From Lithospermum erythrorhizon (Eukaryota; Streptophyta; Magnoliopsida; Boraginales; Boraginaceae): a DNA stretch of 64,000 bases. How positions within the stretch are numbered: the stretch's first letter is position 1; the number at the start of each line of letters is the position of its first letter. This document shows positions 40,901 through 51,589 of the stretch, piece by piece. The notes beneath the pieces were generated by a model. The model was not told where the DNA came from and did not search any database. It saw nothing but the letters and a program-made list of their open reading frames with translations. The position numbers were made by a program, and so were the translations under genes. Location: NCBI GenBank assembly GCA_019722365.1, contig JADFUC010002358.1, forward strand, positions 1,054,001 through 1,118,000, written 5' to 3'.

Positions 40901-43900
40901 ATGTACAGTCCAAACACGCACAATACCATCAGAGCATGCAGTCACAATGTCTCCATTCCCCAATAATTTGACATCCCACACACAACCAGGATGCTCTATG
41001 CTTTGAATGCAAACTCCATCTGCAACATAAAGTAAACATCACATGGTATAAGGCATCCAGGGTACTCAATGCTTTGAATGCAGACTCCAACTGCATCCAT
41101 AAAGTAAACGTGGTTGGCGCAAAACTGATAATAGAGTCAGGCAATAAAGGGGTTAAGTCCAAGCGGGTTCCAGGTAACACGACTGGCTCAAAACTGATTA
41201 TAGAGATGGGTAATATAAAATCGAATTGAGTATCGAGCTGGAGGTTTCGATCAATTATGAATCGAATGGATAAAACTGGGTGCGAGCTGGTTCTTGGTTA
41301 ACAACACTATTCCAATCCATGAGCCTGGTTTTGAGTAACACTATTCAATTTCAACCAGCATCCGTACCCCATTGAATAGCGCATCAAATGCTATGGTATC
41401 TGAGCTCAAACAGGGATCGATTTTCATCTGGATCATCAAACAACACTAGTATTTCAAGTTAGCTACCGAGAGGGCTCAAATAATTTGGTCAGCTAGAAGC
41501 CCTAATCTGAATAATCAACAAAGAAGCACAAGTATATGGTGTCATCACATTGCATGAGAAAATTCCCTAGTCCTCAATAAATTATGCCTCGTCGCCAATA
41601 ACAGATTGATTTAAGATTACCTTTCCATATCTTTGCTGAACAATCCTCACTACCACTGACAATGAGCCCGTTTTCATGAGCGTGAACAGAGTAGACAATG
41701 TTGGTGTGGCCAACCATTTCCAAAAGAACTTCCCCATCGAGTGACCAAAGCCTGACCAAACTGCATTAAAATGCAAATAACAATAACTTTATGCCAGGAA
41801 TCACAAGAAAAGATACTAAATAGGGAGTAATAGAGACCTTGCAACAGTAACTGAACATGAGCAGCAGAAACTAAAGCACGACAAATATAGCTTGCATGAC
41901 TAGGGAGGGGAAAATAAAAAACTACAAGCAGACACGTAAATCTAGTAGGACAATCATGACAAACAGTCACTCATACATGCACAGAAAATAGACGAGTTTC
42001 TACTGCAGTATCAACTGAGAAATTCTAGCATCCAATCTCAGTTTAATGGGACTAAGTAAACAACATGAGTTGAGAGAGCTTACCCATCGTGCGATGCAGA
42101 TACAATTCCCATATTTGGCATGACTGCTAAGCCTCGTACTGTGTCTGTATACCATAAACATTTATAAATAGTAATGTAGCAAATAATTAAGAACCATTAG
42201 CTTTATAAGTCGCTAAGCACTCCTATAAGAAAAACCAAGAGTATTCATGAAATATTAGTCGATAGTTTGGAGTCGGCAGATTAGAGATTAAAAAAACTAG
42301 GCAATACAGTAAGACAGCATTTAGAAGCAGCAGTTTCCACTTTCAAGTGAAAGATAATAAATAAAGATATTCACATACAGAAAGACTCATATGATATAAG
42401 AAAACGCTAACCTGTATGGCCCTTGAAAGTGTTCACACATGTTTTCCCTTTCCAAAACTTCAGTGTCCAGTCACTTGAGCCTGACACCAAAAGAATCAGT
42501 GTCACTAGTAATAAAATACAGAGAAACTAATTCTTGGAAGATAGGTGGAACATAATGCAATAACAATATTTAGACTCAAGTTTGTTCATCATGGATAATA
42601 AATACCATTAGCCTCGAAGATGTAAGAGAAGGAAAACTTAGAAGCAAGGAAGACAGGGAAATCTTAGAAACCACTCATATTAATTATTTCATAAACCTGT
42701 AACAAGCTCCCCTGAGGGCAATTTAAGAATTGCCTGTACTGCTGAGTCATGAGCTTCCCAGGAATCAACTAGCTGGCCCTTTGTCCATCTTCTCAGAGAA
42801 CTGAGACGAAGAAATAAAACCACAATCATGGACGAATTTTTTTAACAGAAATGATGGGTCTGTTTATATTGAATCATTCAGTATGATAATGGTTGCTAGC
42901 TCATACAGAGAAATGTTATGTATTTCTTGGTTTATAAAAAAATCTATCTGAACTAGCCATCCACCAAAGAAAATTATATGTCCCTAGGAAATGGGAATTG
43001 CTTGCTACATTTATAGCATGCTCATATCTAAGACTAGTTTGATGATCAACTTACCAGTACACAAACAAAAATCTGAAAAGCTCTGCACAACACAATAAAA
43101 TATTCTTTTTTTATTAAGTGATGTAATCAACCTCAAACTAGCCCTAAGTTTGAAAAATGAACTTTCTATTACATGAACACCTCAATGTTGAGAAATATTG
43201 AGGAGCTGACCATATGAGTTCAAACTTAAACTCCACACTGAAGTAAAACCCTTTGTCTTGAATGCAATTATTGTTTGAAAGCTTTATATCAAACAGGAAT
43301 ACCAGATGTAGAAATTATACTATCACTTAGCAATCTAATTCTTGTTCACATGCTTTATATTAAAACCAAAATACCAGATCTAAAAATAATACTATCACTT
43401 ACCGATCTACAGATGCAGATACAATGTCAGAGCCATCCAGCGTCACACCTGTGACTTGCCCCTTGTGACCTTTTAATGTGTTAACCTTCTCTCCAGTAGC
43501 CAGATTCCAAACTAAAACAAGTTTATCCATTCCGCCAGATACAACTCCACCCTCAGGGAACTCGTCATTTGGTGTGATCCAAGCCAAAGGGCCTACAAAA
43601 CCAGTGTGGCCCACCAGTATTTTTGACATGCTGAAATCCCGATTATTTTCCTGATCTAAAGTCCAATGCCTGATAGTGCCGTCTCTAGAAGAAGTTGCAA
43701 TACTGGTGTTCCCGCATATGCATATACCTCGTGCCTATTTGAACAAAATCAATTGAAAGTAAATATATTTACTTGATTTATATTTATTCTTTACAAACAA
43801 ATCCGTTATTTGCACAGTAAACAAGTTTAACCAGCACTACATAACATCAAATAATTATTCATTCAGACTCTGAATACTCTACCAGACCATCTTCCGACAT

Positions 43901-44786
43901 CACACATTTTCTATATGAAGATGCTATCCCATCAACCCCACAAGTCACAAATCAAAGTACATAGGAAATTACGACACAGAAAGTATAGATATTAAATTTA
44001 ACAATCCCACTCGCATAAGATATATAAGCTGTCGTTCATGATAAATACTACCTCCATGCCACAATAATTCCTGTTTTGATTTTCACTAGTAAAAATTAAC
44101 AATGTAGCCTTGATTGACGCACATAAATTTAAACTGAATCTAAGTTATTATGTTAATAGTAAGTGCATATACTATTTTTTGATATATTTTTCACCAAACA
44201 TATAGACCGAAGAAGAGTTGGACACATACTATATGGAAGGATCTAGCGTTTATGGACATTCTGAGTGGAGACGTCGTATTCATATAGCCGACTCCGTGGG
44301 ATAAGGCTTTGTTTGGTTTAAACAACATACATAAAATACTTAATTTCAACATTTTAAAATTCAACCACTAATATCAAAACTGGACAATCTTTTTGGGACA
44401 GAGTAAAAAAATTACATAATAATTTAAGTATTTTACTGCATTGCATCAGATATAGAGGAAGCTTAGAAATTCACGTTACACGGTGAAGCAATTAACTTAA
44501 TGATAACATTCTAATGCAAACAACCATTCACATTTCACAATATTCATATTTATTAGTGAATTGCATATCAAAATTAAAACTAAATCTATTTTATTTGCTT
44601 AGTCTGTTGACTAAAAGTCAAAATTGAACCTAAAAGTCAAAATTGAAAATTAAATTGATCGAAAACTAATAAATGAATTGTTAGGGGAAATAATAAAGCA
44701 TAATTATTATGAAGAAGAAATCGTACGTCATCTTCATGGCCGCGAAGCTGGCAGCGAAGTTTGTACTCCGGAAAGTCAATGTCCAT
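34981..44786 (-). CDS. PLAA: PLAA/DOA1/UFD3-like ubiquitin-binding Cdc48 cofactor (WD40-PFU-PUL)
   Basis: 22 exons in phase: 44786-44727, 43734-43403, 42800-42697, 42480-42412, 42144-42084, 41760-41621, 41019-40830, 40077-40016, 39664-39576, 39294-39222, 39145-39086, 38993-38847, 38722-38684, 38574-38537, 37986-37900, 37782-37617, 37184-37107, 36836-36703, 36504-36428, 35909-35840, 35639-35574 and 35115-34981. The product is 758 aa, about the family length. Residues 1-300 are a WD40 propeller (YKLRCQLRGHEDD, SSRDGTIRHWTLD, VSGGMDKLVLVWNL, TLKFWKGKT, AKIWKDG, VVTACSDG-like). Residues about 340-450 are the ubiquitin-binding PFU domain (NPYDTAEKWLMKENLPLSYR, AFIMQNTGQKDIDLNPSFRD). Residues about 489-755 are the PUL domain that docks on Cdc48 (GMLVFDAAQFDGILKKI to KISEVGADIELIIKQ). 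The family helps Cdc48 sort ubiquitylated cargo. Exon 2 and exon 7 borders carry nearby partial duplications. Confidence 0.97.
36037..36270. repeat. 120-bp-period direct duplication in PLAA intron 19
   Basis: TATATCAAATTGTCTTGA at 36037 and TATATCAAATTCTCTTGA at 36157 begin two diverged copies. They share GAGAAACANTNTCTCAA and AAAGACAACTCAGAGAAGC in order and at the same 120-bp offset. Confidence 0.85.
40985..41110 (-). repeat. 71-bp-period duplication of the PLAA exon 7 acceptor
   Basis: Exon 7 starts at 41019 with ATGGAGTTTGCATTCAAAGC after TATGTTGCAG. A diverged copy 71 bp upstream in the transcript starts at 41090 with TTGGAGTCTGCATTCAAAGC after TATGGATGCAG. The second acceptor AG is intact, but using it would add 71 nt and break the frame. 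Confidence 0.9.
43281..43420 (-). repeat. 71-bp-period duplication next to the PLAA exon 2 donor
   Basis: GCTTTATAT at 43281 and at 43352 start two copies sharing AATACCAGAT and ACTATCACTTA. In transcript sense the real donor reads GATCG|GTAAGTGATAGTAT. The downstream copy reads GATTGCTAAGTGATAGTAT, so its GT is lost. Confidence 0.88.
44048..44403. mobile_element. MITE in PLAA intron 1, interrupted by another insertion
   Basis: The left end is CTACCTCCATGCCACAATAA; the right end reverse-complemented is CTCTGTCCCAAAAAGATTGT. Both are flanked by TA (44046-44047 and 44404-44405). Internal sequence (GTAGCCTTGAT, ATATTTTTCACCAAA) matches the MITE in ARI intron 1. Confidence 0.75.
44202..44320 (+). 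mobile_element. 3' fragment of a non-LTR (RTE-type) retrotransposon nested in the MITE
   Basis: About 120 bp absent from the sibling MITE. It ends CCGTGGGATAAGGCTTTGTT, the characteristic 3' end of plant RTE-type LINEs (and of SINEs that copy it). The preceding codons end in a stop. The copy is strongly 5'-truncated, as usual for this class. Confidence 0.6.
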
Positions 44787-46767
44787 AGTCAACGTTTAGT
44801 GAAGAATTTGAAGAATGTTGATTTTGCCAAATATGTCAATAAGGTTTTGTTTTTGCATTAATATTTAGGATTAATTTCTTGTTGCCCAATTTAAGTATCA
44901 TTCCACTTTTAAATTAGTCTCTCACATGTTTATCACTTTATCATATCAAATTACCGGGAAACACTATACACACATAAATAGTTTTTTTTTAGTGAAATGA
45001 CAATTTTATCCATAAATATAGTTTCTTCAACTACTATACTTGCAAATAGGGGGCAAAATAGACATTTCACTCATAAACTCAACAATATTTGAATGTGTGT
45101 ATAACAGCTCGGCTTCGATTTCCCGTCTTATCAAATTCTATTCTGAAATTGACAATGAAGTATATGAAAAATCATTTAAAACAGAACAGAAATATATTTT
45201 CGATTTTTTTAATCATACTTTTAAAAAAAAATGATGATTAATATTTGTGTAAAACTTTCAGAATACTTACGCATACAATTGAATAGGAGGATACTTTCAC
45301 ATTAATTGAACATAAGTACTTCCCAAAAAGATAATGAGATGACAATCTCTAATATAATCTCATCTCAATATCTACCAAAATAACATTACAGTACATATTA
45401 AATACAAATTATTCCTACTAAACTATACAACGAGCCTGCCTCCAAACCTCAAATGTACTTGATGATATACATCTTTATCTTGAAGTATATATCATGCTGA
45501 GGAATAAGTTGCATCCATAAGATAATCATCAATTGGAGAAAGATAACGAAGAACGAATATTAATCCGAAACAGACTAAAGAAAAATACACTAAATTGTGT
45601 AAATAAATGTTAGATTAACAAGATCTAACATTTTAGATTATTGAAATAAAGAAAAAAAAAGGGTAAGAATAACCACCAAAATGATGGTTATCCTACCCTA
45701 GAAGATAATTTTGACGTAGAAGATGAAACTTTGGGTTCAAATTGGTGGCAACGAGAGTTTTCGGCGAGAGAGAATTGATGGTTATGCAGTTGAACTTTTT
45801 TGGCGAGAGAGAATTTATCTTATGGGAATTTTAAATTTTTAAATCATATTTTTAAATAACTTAAAATGTGGATATCTTTTATAATAATTAAAGCATTAAA
45901 TAAAAGCAGATATAAATCAACCCCCTTTTACCCGTCCCCTACTCACGATAACTTATATCATTCCCACCACCACCACCATCATAGATTCGCAAGCATCACG
46001 AGTCCGCCGAATACCACCATCCCCTACCCTCCCCTACCCCTAATCCCCAATCTCAAAAAGGTAGAAATCCAACGTCTTAACAAACAAATTAAGAGAGGTG
46101 ATTCGACCGTTTGTCTTTGTTCTTTAACAAACAAATCAAAATGCCTTATAAGAAGAAGAAAAAAAGTTAGTGTGCAATAATATGATGAAATAGTCATATG
46201 ATCTGATCACTAGATTCACTCGAACTGATAACAACATATATATATATAACTGAGTTGTATCCGAAAATGAAATGATTTTAAATAAACTTTGGAAAGTAGT
46301 AGTCATGGTTTTATTTTAGTTGTCTTTATAGCCTCATTTTTTTATTTTAAATTAGTTGTATTTTTAGCTTTAAAAATTATAATTTTATATTTTTAATGTA
46401 CTTTTTATACACTTTTTAACACATTAAATTATCATTGCATTAATGATATAAGTTTAAATTAATTATCGTTACATTTTGATATCTTTTTAATTATTTTTTT
46501 ATTTAATTAATCATATCTGAATGATTAGAAGAAATTTAAAGGAAGCTTGAGAGAGTATAATTTATTTTAATAACCAAAGTATGAATTAAGCAAACAAATA
46601 AGGTATAACTATATTTACATTGTTTTATTGACAGTATTATGAAAGGTAAGTACATCATCAAATGTACTCATACAACAAATCAAACAATGAATAAATTTAT
46701 CTTCTCAAACAACTAAATAATGGAAACATTAGTTTATCCAATTATCTTCCACAACATCATAATCCAT
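44787..46767. other. Intergenic, PLAA promoter to UPF0496 3' end
   Basis: No gene. GGCGAGAGAGAATT occurs twice near 45763 and 45803, and a CCACCACCACCATCAT run lies near 45966. Neither lies in a supported reading frame. Confidence 0.5.
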
Positions 46768-47889
46768 TCAGTGATTTGGATATTTGATGATTCTTTGCAA
46801 GACAACAGTTCTGGCCCTCCTAATATCTCTGCTACACATATCAGCCTGCACTCCAAGATCCTCCACATTCTTCATAAACACATCAAGCTTCTTCTTGATT
46901 TCTTCAATCCCCACTTTCACAGCCTCCTCATTAATAATGAATTCAGCTTGCTTCAATAAAGATTCAATCTCAATTTCCAACTTATCAATAAGCACTCTTA
47001 TGTTATCCAAATCTTTAATAGCCACATAAGTTCCCACATGCATGGAATTGATCACATCCTTTTGTCCCTTCACAGCATTTTCATAGTTCTTGAAAAGGGA
47101 ATCAATCCATTTCCCCATTGATCCTAATGGCAGAGACGTCGCTGCAGCGAGCGTGGCGGCTAAAGGCGGTGAAGCCATAGCTGCAGCCACCACAGAACAA
47201 ATCAACACAGCAGCAAATGTAGCAACAAATATAACGTTAGAGACTTTCCTCCAAGCATGAATGTACTTCAACTTCTTGTCGAGTTTTGACTTTTTCAACT
47301 GAAGTTTCTCTAACATCACCATTTGTTGTCTATAAATAGATTGGAATGTCTGAAAGAATTCTTCTGTAAAAGGGTCCCCTGCAACCTTAAAACTCTTCAA
47401 TTCCTCCAACGTTTTCGTGTACCTCGAATTATTATTATTATTGGAAGCATCTTCTTCTTCAAAGCGTTGAAGGGCAAGAAGAATAAGCAATTGGCTATCT
47501 CTGGCTCTCTTTAAGCACTTCTCCAATGCAGCACAAAAATCAAGAGTTTGAAGACTATTCTCAAAGTATTCCTCAACCAATTCAAACAATTCTTGATTTT
47601 TCCAAATATCTTTCTTGCATTGTAAGATGACTTTGACAACTTCTTGGTTCATCTCAAGAAGGCATTCTGTGACTTCTTTCAATGAATCAAATGATAATGC
47701 TCTGACCTCAACTCCAGCAGCAAGAGTGTTGATCACATGTTTGGTTCTTGCTTGAAGGGTTGTGTCAAATGTTTGTAGATCTCTGTCTTGCTTACAAGCT
47801 GCTTCATATGAAGTTAGTTCTGTTGTGAATTGAAGGTTGTTGAGTGTTGATGAAGTTTCTCCTGACCTTTTGCTCAAATGTCCTCCCAT
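46768..47889 (-). CDS. UPF0496 (DUF677) membrane protein, At4g34320-like
   Basis: One uninterrupted exon encodes 373 aa, the normal size of the family. It starts MGGHLSKR, a plausible N-myristoylation signal (Gly2, Ser6). An alpha-helical region follows: [20 protein letters not shown], then [17 protein letters not shown] and [19 protein letters not shown], all family signatures. A basic coiled coil ([20 protein letters not shown]) leads into hydrophobic segments at about 217-237 and 241-256 ([20 protein letters not shown]). A C-terminal coiled coil ends the protein ([20 protein letters not shown]). The poly-Asn run at 150-154 is a low-complexity insert. The function is unknown; relatives of the AT14A type are linked to the plasma membrane and cytoskeleton. 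A TATATATAAG at 48321-48330 reads as a TATA box on the minus strand and implies a leader of about 400 nt. Confidence 0.95.
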   Translation of the reverse strand: MGGHLSKRSGETSSTLNNLQFTTELTSYEAACKQDRDLQTFDTTLQARTKHVINTLAAGVEVRALSFDSLKEVTECLLEMNQEVVKVILQCKKDIWKNQELFELVEEYFENSLQTLDFCAALEKCLKRARDSQLLILLALQRFEEEDASNNNNNSRYTKTLEELKSFKVAGDPFTEEFFQTFQSIYRQQMVMLEKLQLKKSKLDKKLKYIHAWRKVSNVIFVATFAAVLICSVVAAAMASPPLAATLAAATSLPLGSMGKWIDSLFKNYENAVKGQKDVINSMHVGTYVAIKDLDNIRVLIDKLEIEIESLLKQAEFIINEEAVKVGIEEIKKKLDVFMKNVEDLGVQADMCSRDIRRARTVVLQRIIKYPNH

Positions 47890-50616
47890 TTCTTTTCTTT
47901 TTTTCTAATCCAAATCTGCATACACAAAAAAATATAATTAATAAAACCATATATCAAGTTTCATGATCATGAGATCATCAACTTAAGTTTTTAATAAAAA
48001 TAAAATGGTGATGGAAATCAATAGTAAATAAAGAGATATCATGCAAATACAATAGTTAATCATCAAACTACATGCCACCCAAAGATAACAATGCAACTAA
48101 CAAGAGATAGAATGAAACTTTTAAAGAAAATAAAGATTCAACTTTTATGGACAAAATGAAACTAACCAAATGAAATAAACTTAAGGGCATCTCAGAAATG
48201 GATTGGATTAATTGACTAACTTAATGAAAATGACATAAAGATGCTTACTATGAACTTTTATAGCTGATGAAGACTTAAGAATATATGTATGATTGACACA
48301 ATGACACTACTGTAGGAGTATATATATAAGAAAGGGGGTGAAATATATGTGGATAATATGATATATGGTTGGTGTTTAATAGCTTAATAAAGGGGTGAAT
48401 TGTGAATAGAGTGATGGAGAAGAGAGTATGAGATGGAAGCTAATGAATATAGAAGAGGGATAAAGATCGAGGTGGTGGATGATGAATGAAGAGGAAGCTT
48501 AGAGAGAATCAAAAGTGATTAGGAGAAAGAAAGAGAGAATGTTATGTGGTTGATGGTTGTAGGAAATAGCTTGCACGCATTCATGATCATTTGTTTTGAG
48601 ACTTTGGGGATGGAAAACGCGGGAAGCAATGTCCTTCTCATCATCATATATGGGGATGCTTGGGTCATGGCCTCATGGGTGTCCGTGTGTAGGGTAGTAG
48701 ATCGGGTAACCTGTTGGGGATCTTTGATTTGAAAAATCAGACTCAGCAATTTGCTTTTAAGGTTTATAGAGTTGTCTTGATATTAACACCTATACGATAA
48801 CTTGATGAGTATACGTTTTATTTATGATAATTTTGTACAATAGTGTGAGCGGAATGGTAGCAGAACAGCAGTGCGTAACTCTGAAAACTTCGGTGCTGAA
48901 ATCACTTTTCAAAGTTGTCGAGGTCTAGCAGATTATAAATACAATATGTGATTAATAATCGAAGCGATAAAGTACGATGGCCTCCGGACACGATAGTATC
49001 TATCTTGTCGGATAACTCGATACCATTAAGGGAAATAGTGGGTATACATATCTTATCAAGAAATTTAGCTCTGATCGATGTTTAAGTTCTTTGATTAACT
49101 ATAGAAGTTGAAAAAAAAAATCAATCCGATAACTTTGACACATATTAACGTTTTGTCATAATATATGGGCAAAACAACTTAAACTACACATACATGCTGC
49201 GTCAAGCTCCCATCTTTGATTTTCGACTTTTCTAAGGACGACATAATTCAATGTCAAGTGATTATCAATTATTTGTACGTCAAGTGATTATCAATTATTT
49301 GTACAATTTCATAAAAACACTCATCAAAAAGGAAAAAAGAAAGAATAAAAAAAGTCTCATATGTTCAGCTATTAGCATGCAACTAGAGGAAGTCAAACTA
49401 GAACATGTCAAGTGATTATCAATTATTTGTACAATTTTATTCATGCCCATTGGATACATTTTCCACATATAGTTCAAATATTAATTTATATATATGACCA
49501 CCACTCAAAGAAAGTAGCAATGTTTTTTTGGGTAAGCCAATATATATAATACTATCTCCATTTCAATTTTAGTGTGATGAGGTTTAATTTATTAGCTAAC
49601 GATTTAAAACTCATCATTTTTATCCTAAGTTAAATATTATTCAAATAATTTTTTATAATGTTTCAAATTATGGGATGTGGAAACCATCTGGACAAGTGCA
49701 AGAAATTATCGTCTCAAAACTATCAACCAATGCATCACATATTAATGCTATCATTTTTTGGGGTGAAAAATATGCTAATAAGTTTATAATAATGATGGTC
49801 TCATCCATGATCATCAATCTTACCTTAGATGATAGATCTCAAAACTCTTGAAACCGATGAACTTGTTTGGTATTTTTCTGTGAATTGTATGTCTAGGAAG
49901 TTCTTGAAGTAAATAGGGGGTGTGGGATTATTGCTTCAATCAATATTTATAGAAGTTTAGGACCAAGTTATATATGTATATATGACTTGCTAGCAAAGTA
50001 ACTACCAAACACCTTCAGGAAGACAAACCGTGCTGCTTCCACACCCCCCAAAGTGCAGCTGTAAATTTGATGTCTTGATTAATGGAGTAATGTGAATCAA
50101 CACTATTAAAGTTAGTTTCAAAATGCATAGATCAGTTTAGCTTAAAATAGAATTATTAGTCCCTTAAGTAACGGAGACAATGAGCATATGGAATTAGGTT
50201 TTGTTCATGTGCTAACACCAATATAGTGTTAATTCGTCTTAATTTTAAGTAAATATTGACGATTGATCGTTAGAGGTTAATTCGAGGTTGATCAATTGTC
50301 ATCATCGACGGAGGTGACCAATGTTAATGAAGCGTTGATAGGTGTAAAAAGTCATAAATGTATCAGGAATACATTTTGTATTCATACGAATACATTTGTA
50401 CTCTATATACAAATATGCAAATTTCTCAACGTTAGACTATATTTATAATAATTTTTTGTTCATAAATTTCATTTTAGATTACATTTGTACATGCATCTAT
50501 TAAAAAACTTTAAAATAAATAAATAAAAAAAGTTAGCACCGTTAGCACCATAAATGTGTTAGCACCATAAGAGCGCCCGTGATAAGATGTTAAGAAATAA
50601 CTTGAAGATTATATAC
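47890..50616. other. Intergenic, UPF0496 promoter and beyond
   Basis: No gene. Around 49545-49620 is half of a MITE-like sequence (ACTATCTCCATTTCAATTTT). 48760-49100 has unusual, less AT-rich sequence that I cannot assign. Confidence 0.45.
49253..49432 (+). repeat. 26-bp repeat in three identical copies
   Basis: The 26-bp unit beginning GTCAAGTGATTATCAATTAT lies at 49253-49278, 49279-49304 (head to tail) and 49407-49432, with no mismatches. Confidence 0.95.
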
Positions 50617-50867
50617 TATTCTCTCCGTCCCTATTTAGTTGACCATGTAGTAAATTTTTCTTATTTCTTTTTATTGATCATTTACTTTTTCAATGCAATA
50701 GTTTACATCGAACTTTTAAAATTCTTTAACATCATTAGTTTGTCTCCTAATATTTTTTAACATCATTGGTTTATAATTTTCTCTCTCCTTGAAAATAGTA
50801 AAATTAATTATACTCTTAATAAAATACTTTTAAACTATATGATCAAGTAAATAGGGACGGAAGGAAT
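50617..50867. mobile_element. Stowaway-like MITE, hit at its right end by the copia element
   Basis: The left end TATTCTCTCCGTCCCTATTT and the right end, reverse-complemented, ATTCCTTCCGTCCCTATTTA are inverted copies. The inner parts also match (GTTGACCAT / CTTGATCAT). The last base pairs of the MITE (GGAAT) are the target site of the copia insertion, and the original flank continues at 56261. Confidence 0.8.
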
Positions 50868-51524
50868 TGTTGGGATGATCGCGGAGCGATATATCTAAAG
50901 CGGATATATCAACGCGCCCAAACAACAGTCTAATATCTCTATGTAATCACGAGCAGACAATAATGAAAATACGAAAGTAAATAACACGGATCGCTATCTG
51001 AGGTTCCCCCTCGAGTGCGTCCTGTTCTTTATTTGTAATCAACTAGAAAGAACTCTCAATGATTATTCTGGTCTTATCAAATCAAAACCTCGATTGAGTA
51101 ATACTTTATAATTTAGTATTCTCAATGACAAATCTACACTGAATTTTAACCCAAAATGATATACATATGATACAAATCAAGTAGAAACAGCTACATTGAA
51201 TTTGGAACAAAAAGGAATTTAGAGAAATTACCGGAATAATTTTGGATAATGAACCATGTGACTAATCCCCATTTTATTACTGGCGAACGCCTTTCGCCAG
51301 GGGCCTCGCCAGCCCGGTCTCGATGACCAGTCTCGATGGCCTCTCGAAAACGACTATACGCAGTGTGGCCTCCATTTTGTGCATCGAGACCCCATCGGGA
51401 CCTCAGGGTCTCGATGGGCTCCCTCTGAGCCGGCCTCATTTGTGCATCGGGGCCCTCGTCGGGGCCACGAGAGTAGGTCTGAATCCACATCTCCCTTCAC
51501 TTGAAAATGCCTTCAATCTCAACA
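50868..51524 (-). repeat. 3' LTR of the copia element (657 bp)
   Basis: It aligns along its length with 55590-56260. Differences are mostly 1-3 bp gaps. It holds several TCTCGATG/CATCGAGA words in both orientations (51300-51480). Confidence 0.92.
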
Positions 51525-51589
51525 ATCTCCCACTTGAAGCCTTTTCAAATCACCGTCTTCAAGACCTCCAATTCCGCAGCAGCACCTTC

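Noticed and set aside
41390..41410. TGGTATCTGAGC in PLAA intron 6 resembling a retrotransposon primer-binding site
   Set aside because: No LTR end on one side and no gag on the other; a single short match is not enough.
45960..46060. His/Pro-rich frame around the CCACCACCACCATCAT run
   Set aside because: Low-complexity repeat; no start context, no homology, and the frame is not conserved outward.
46720..47514. Plus-strand open frames opposite the UPF0496 gene
   Set aside because: They are antisense shadows of a well-supported 373-codon gene.
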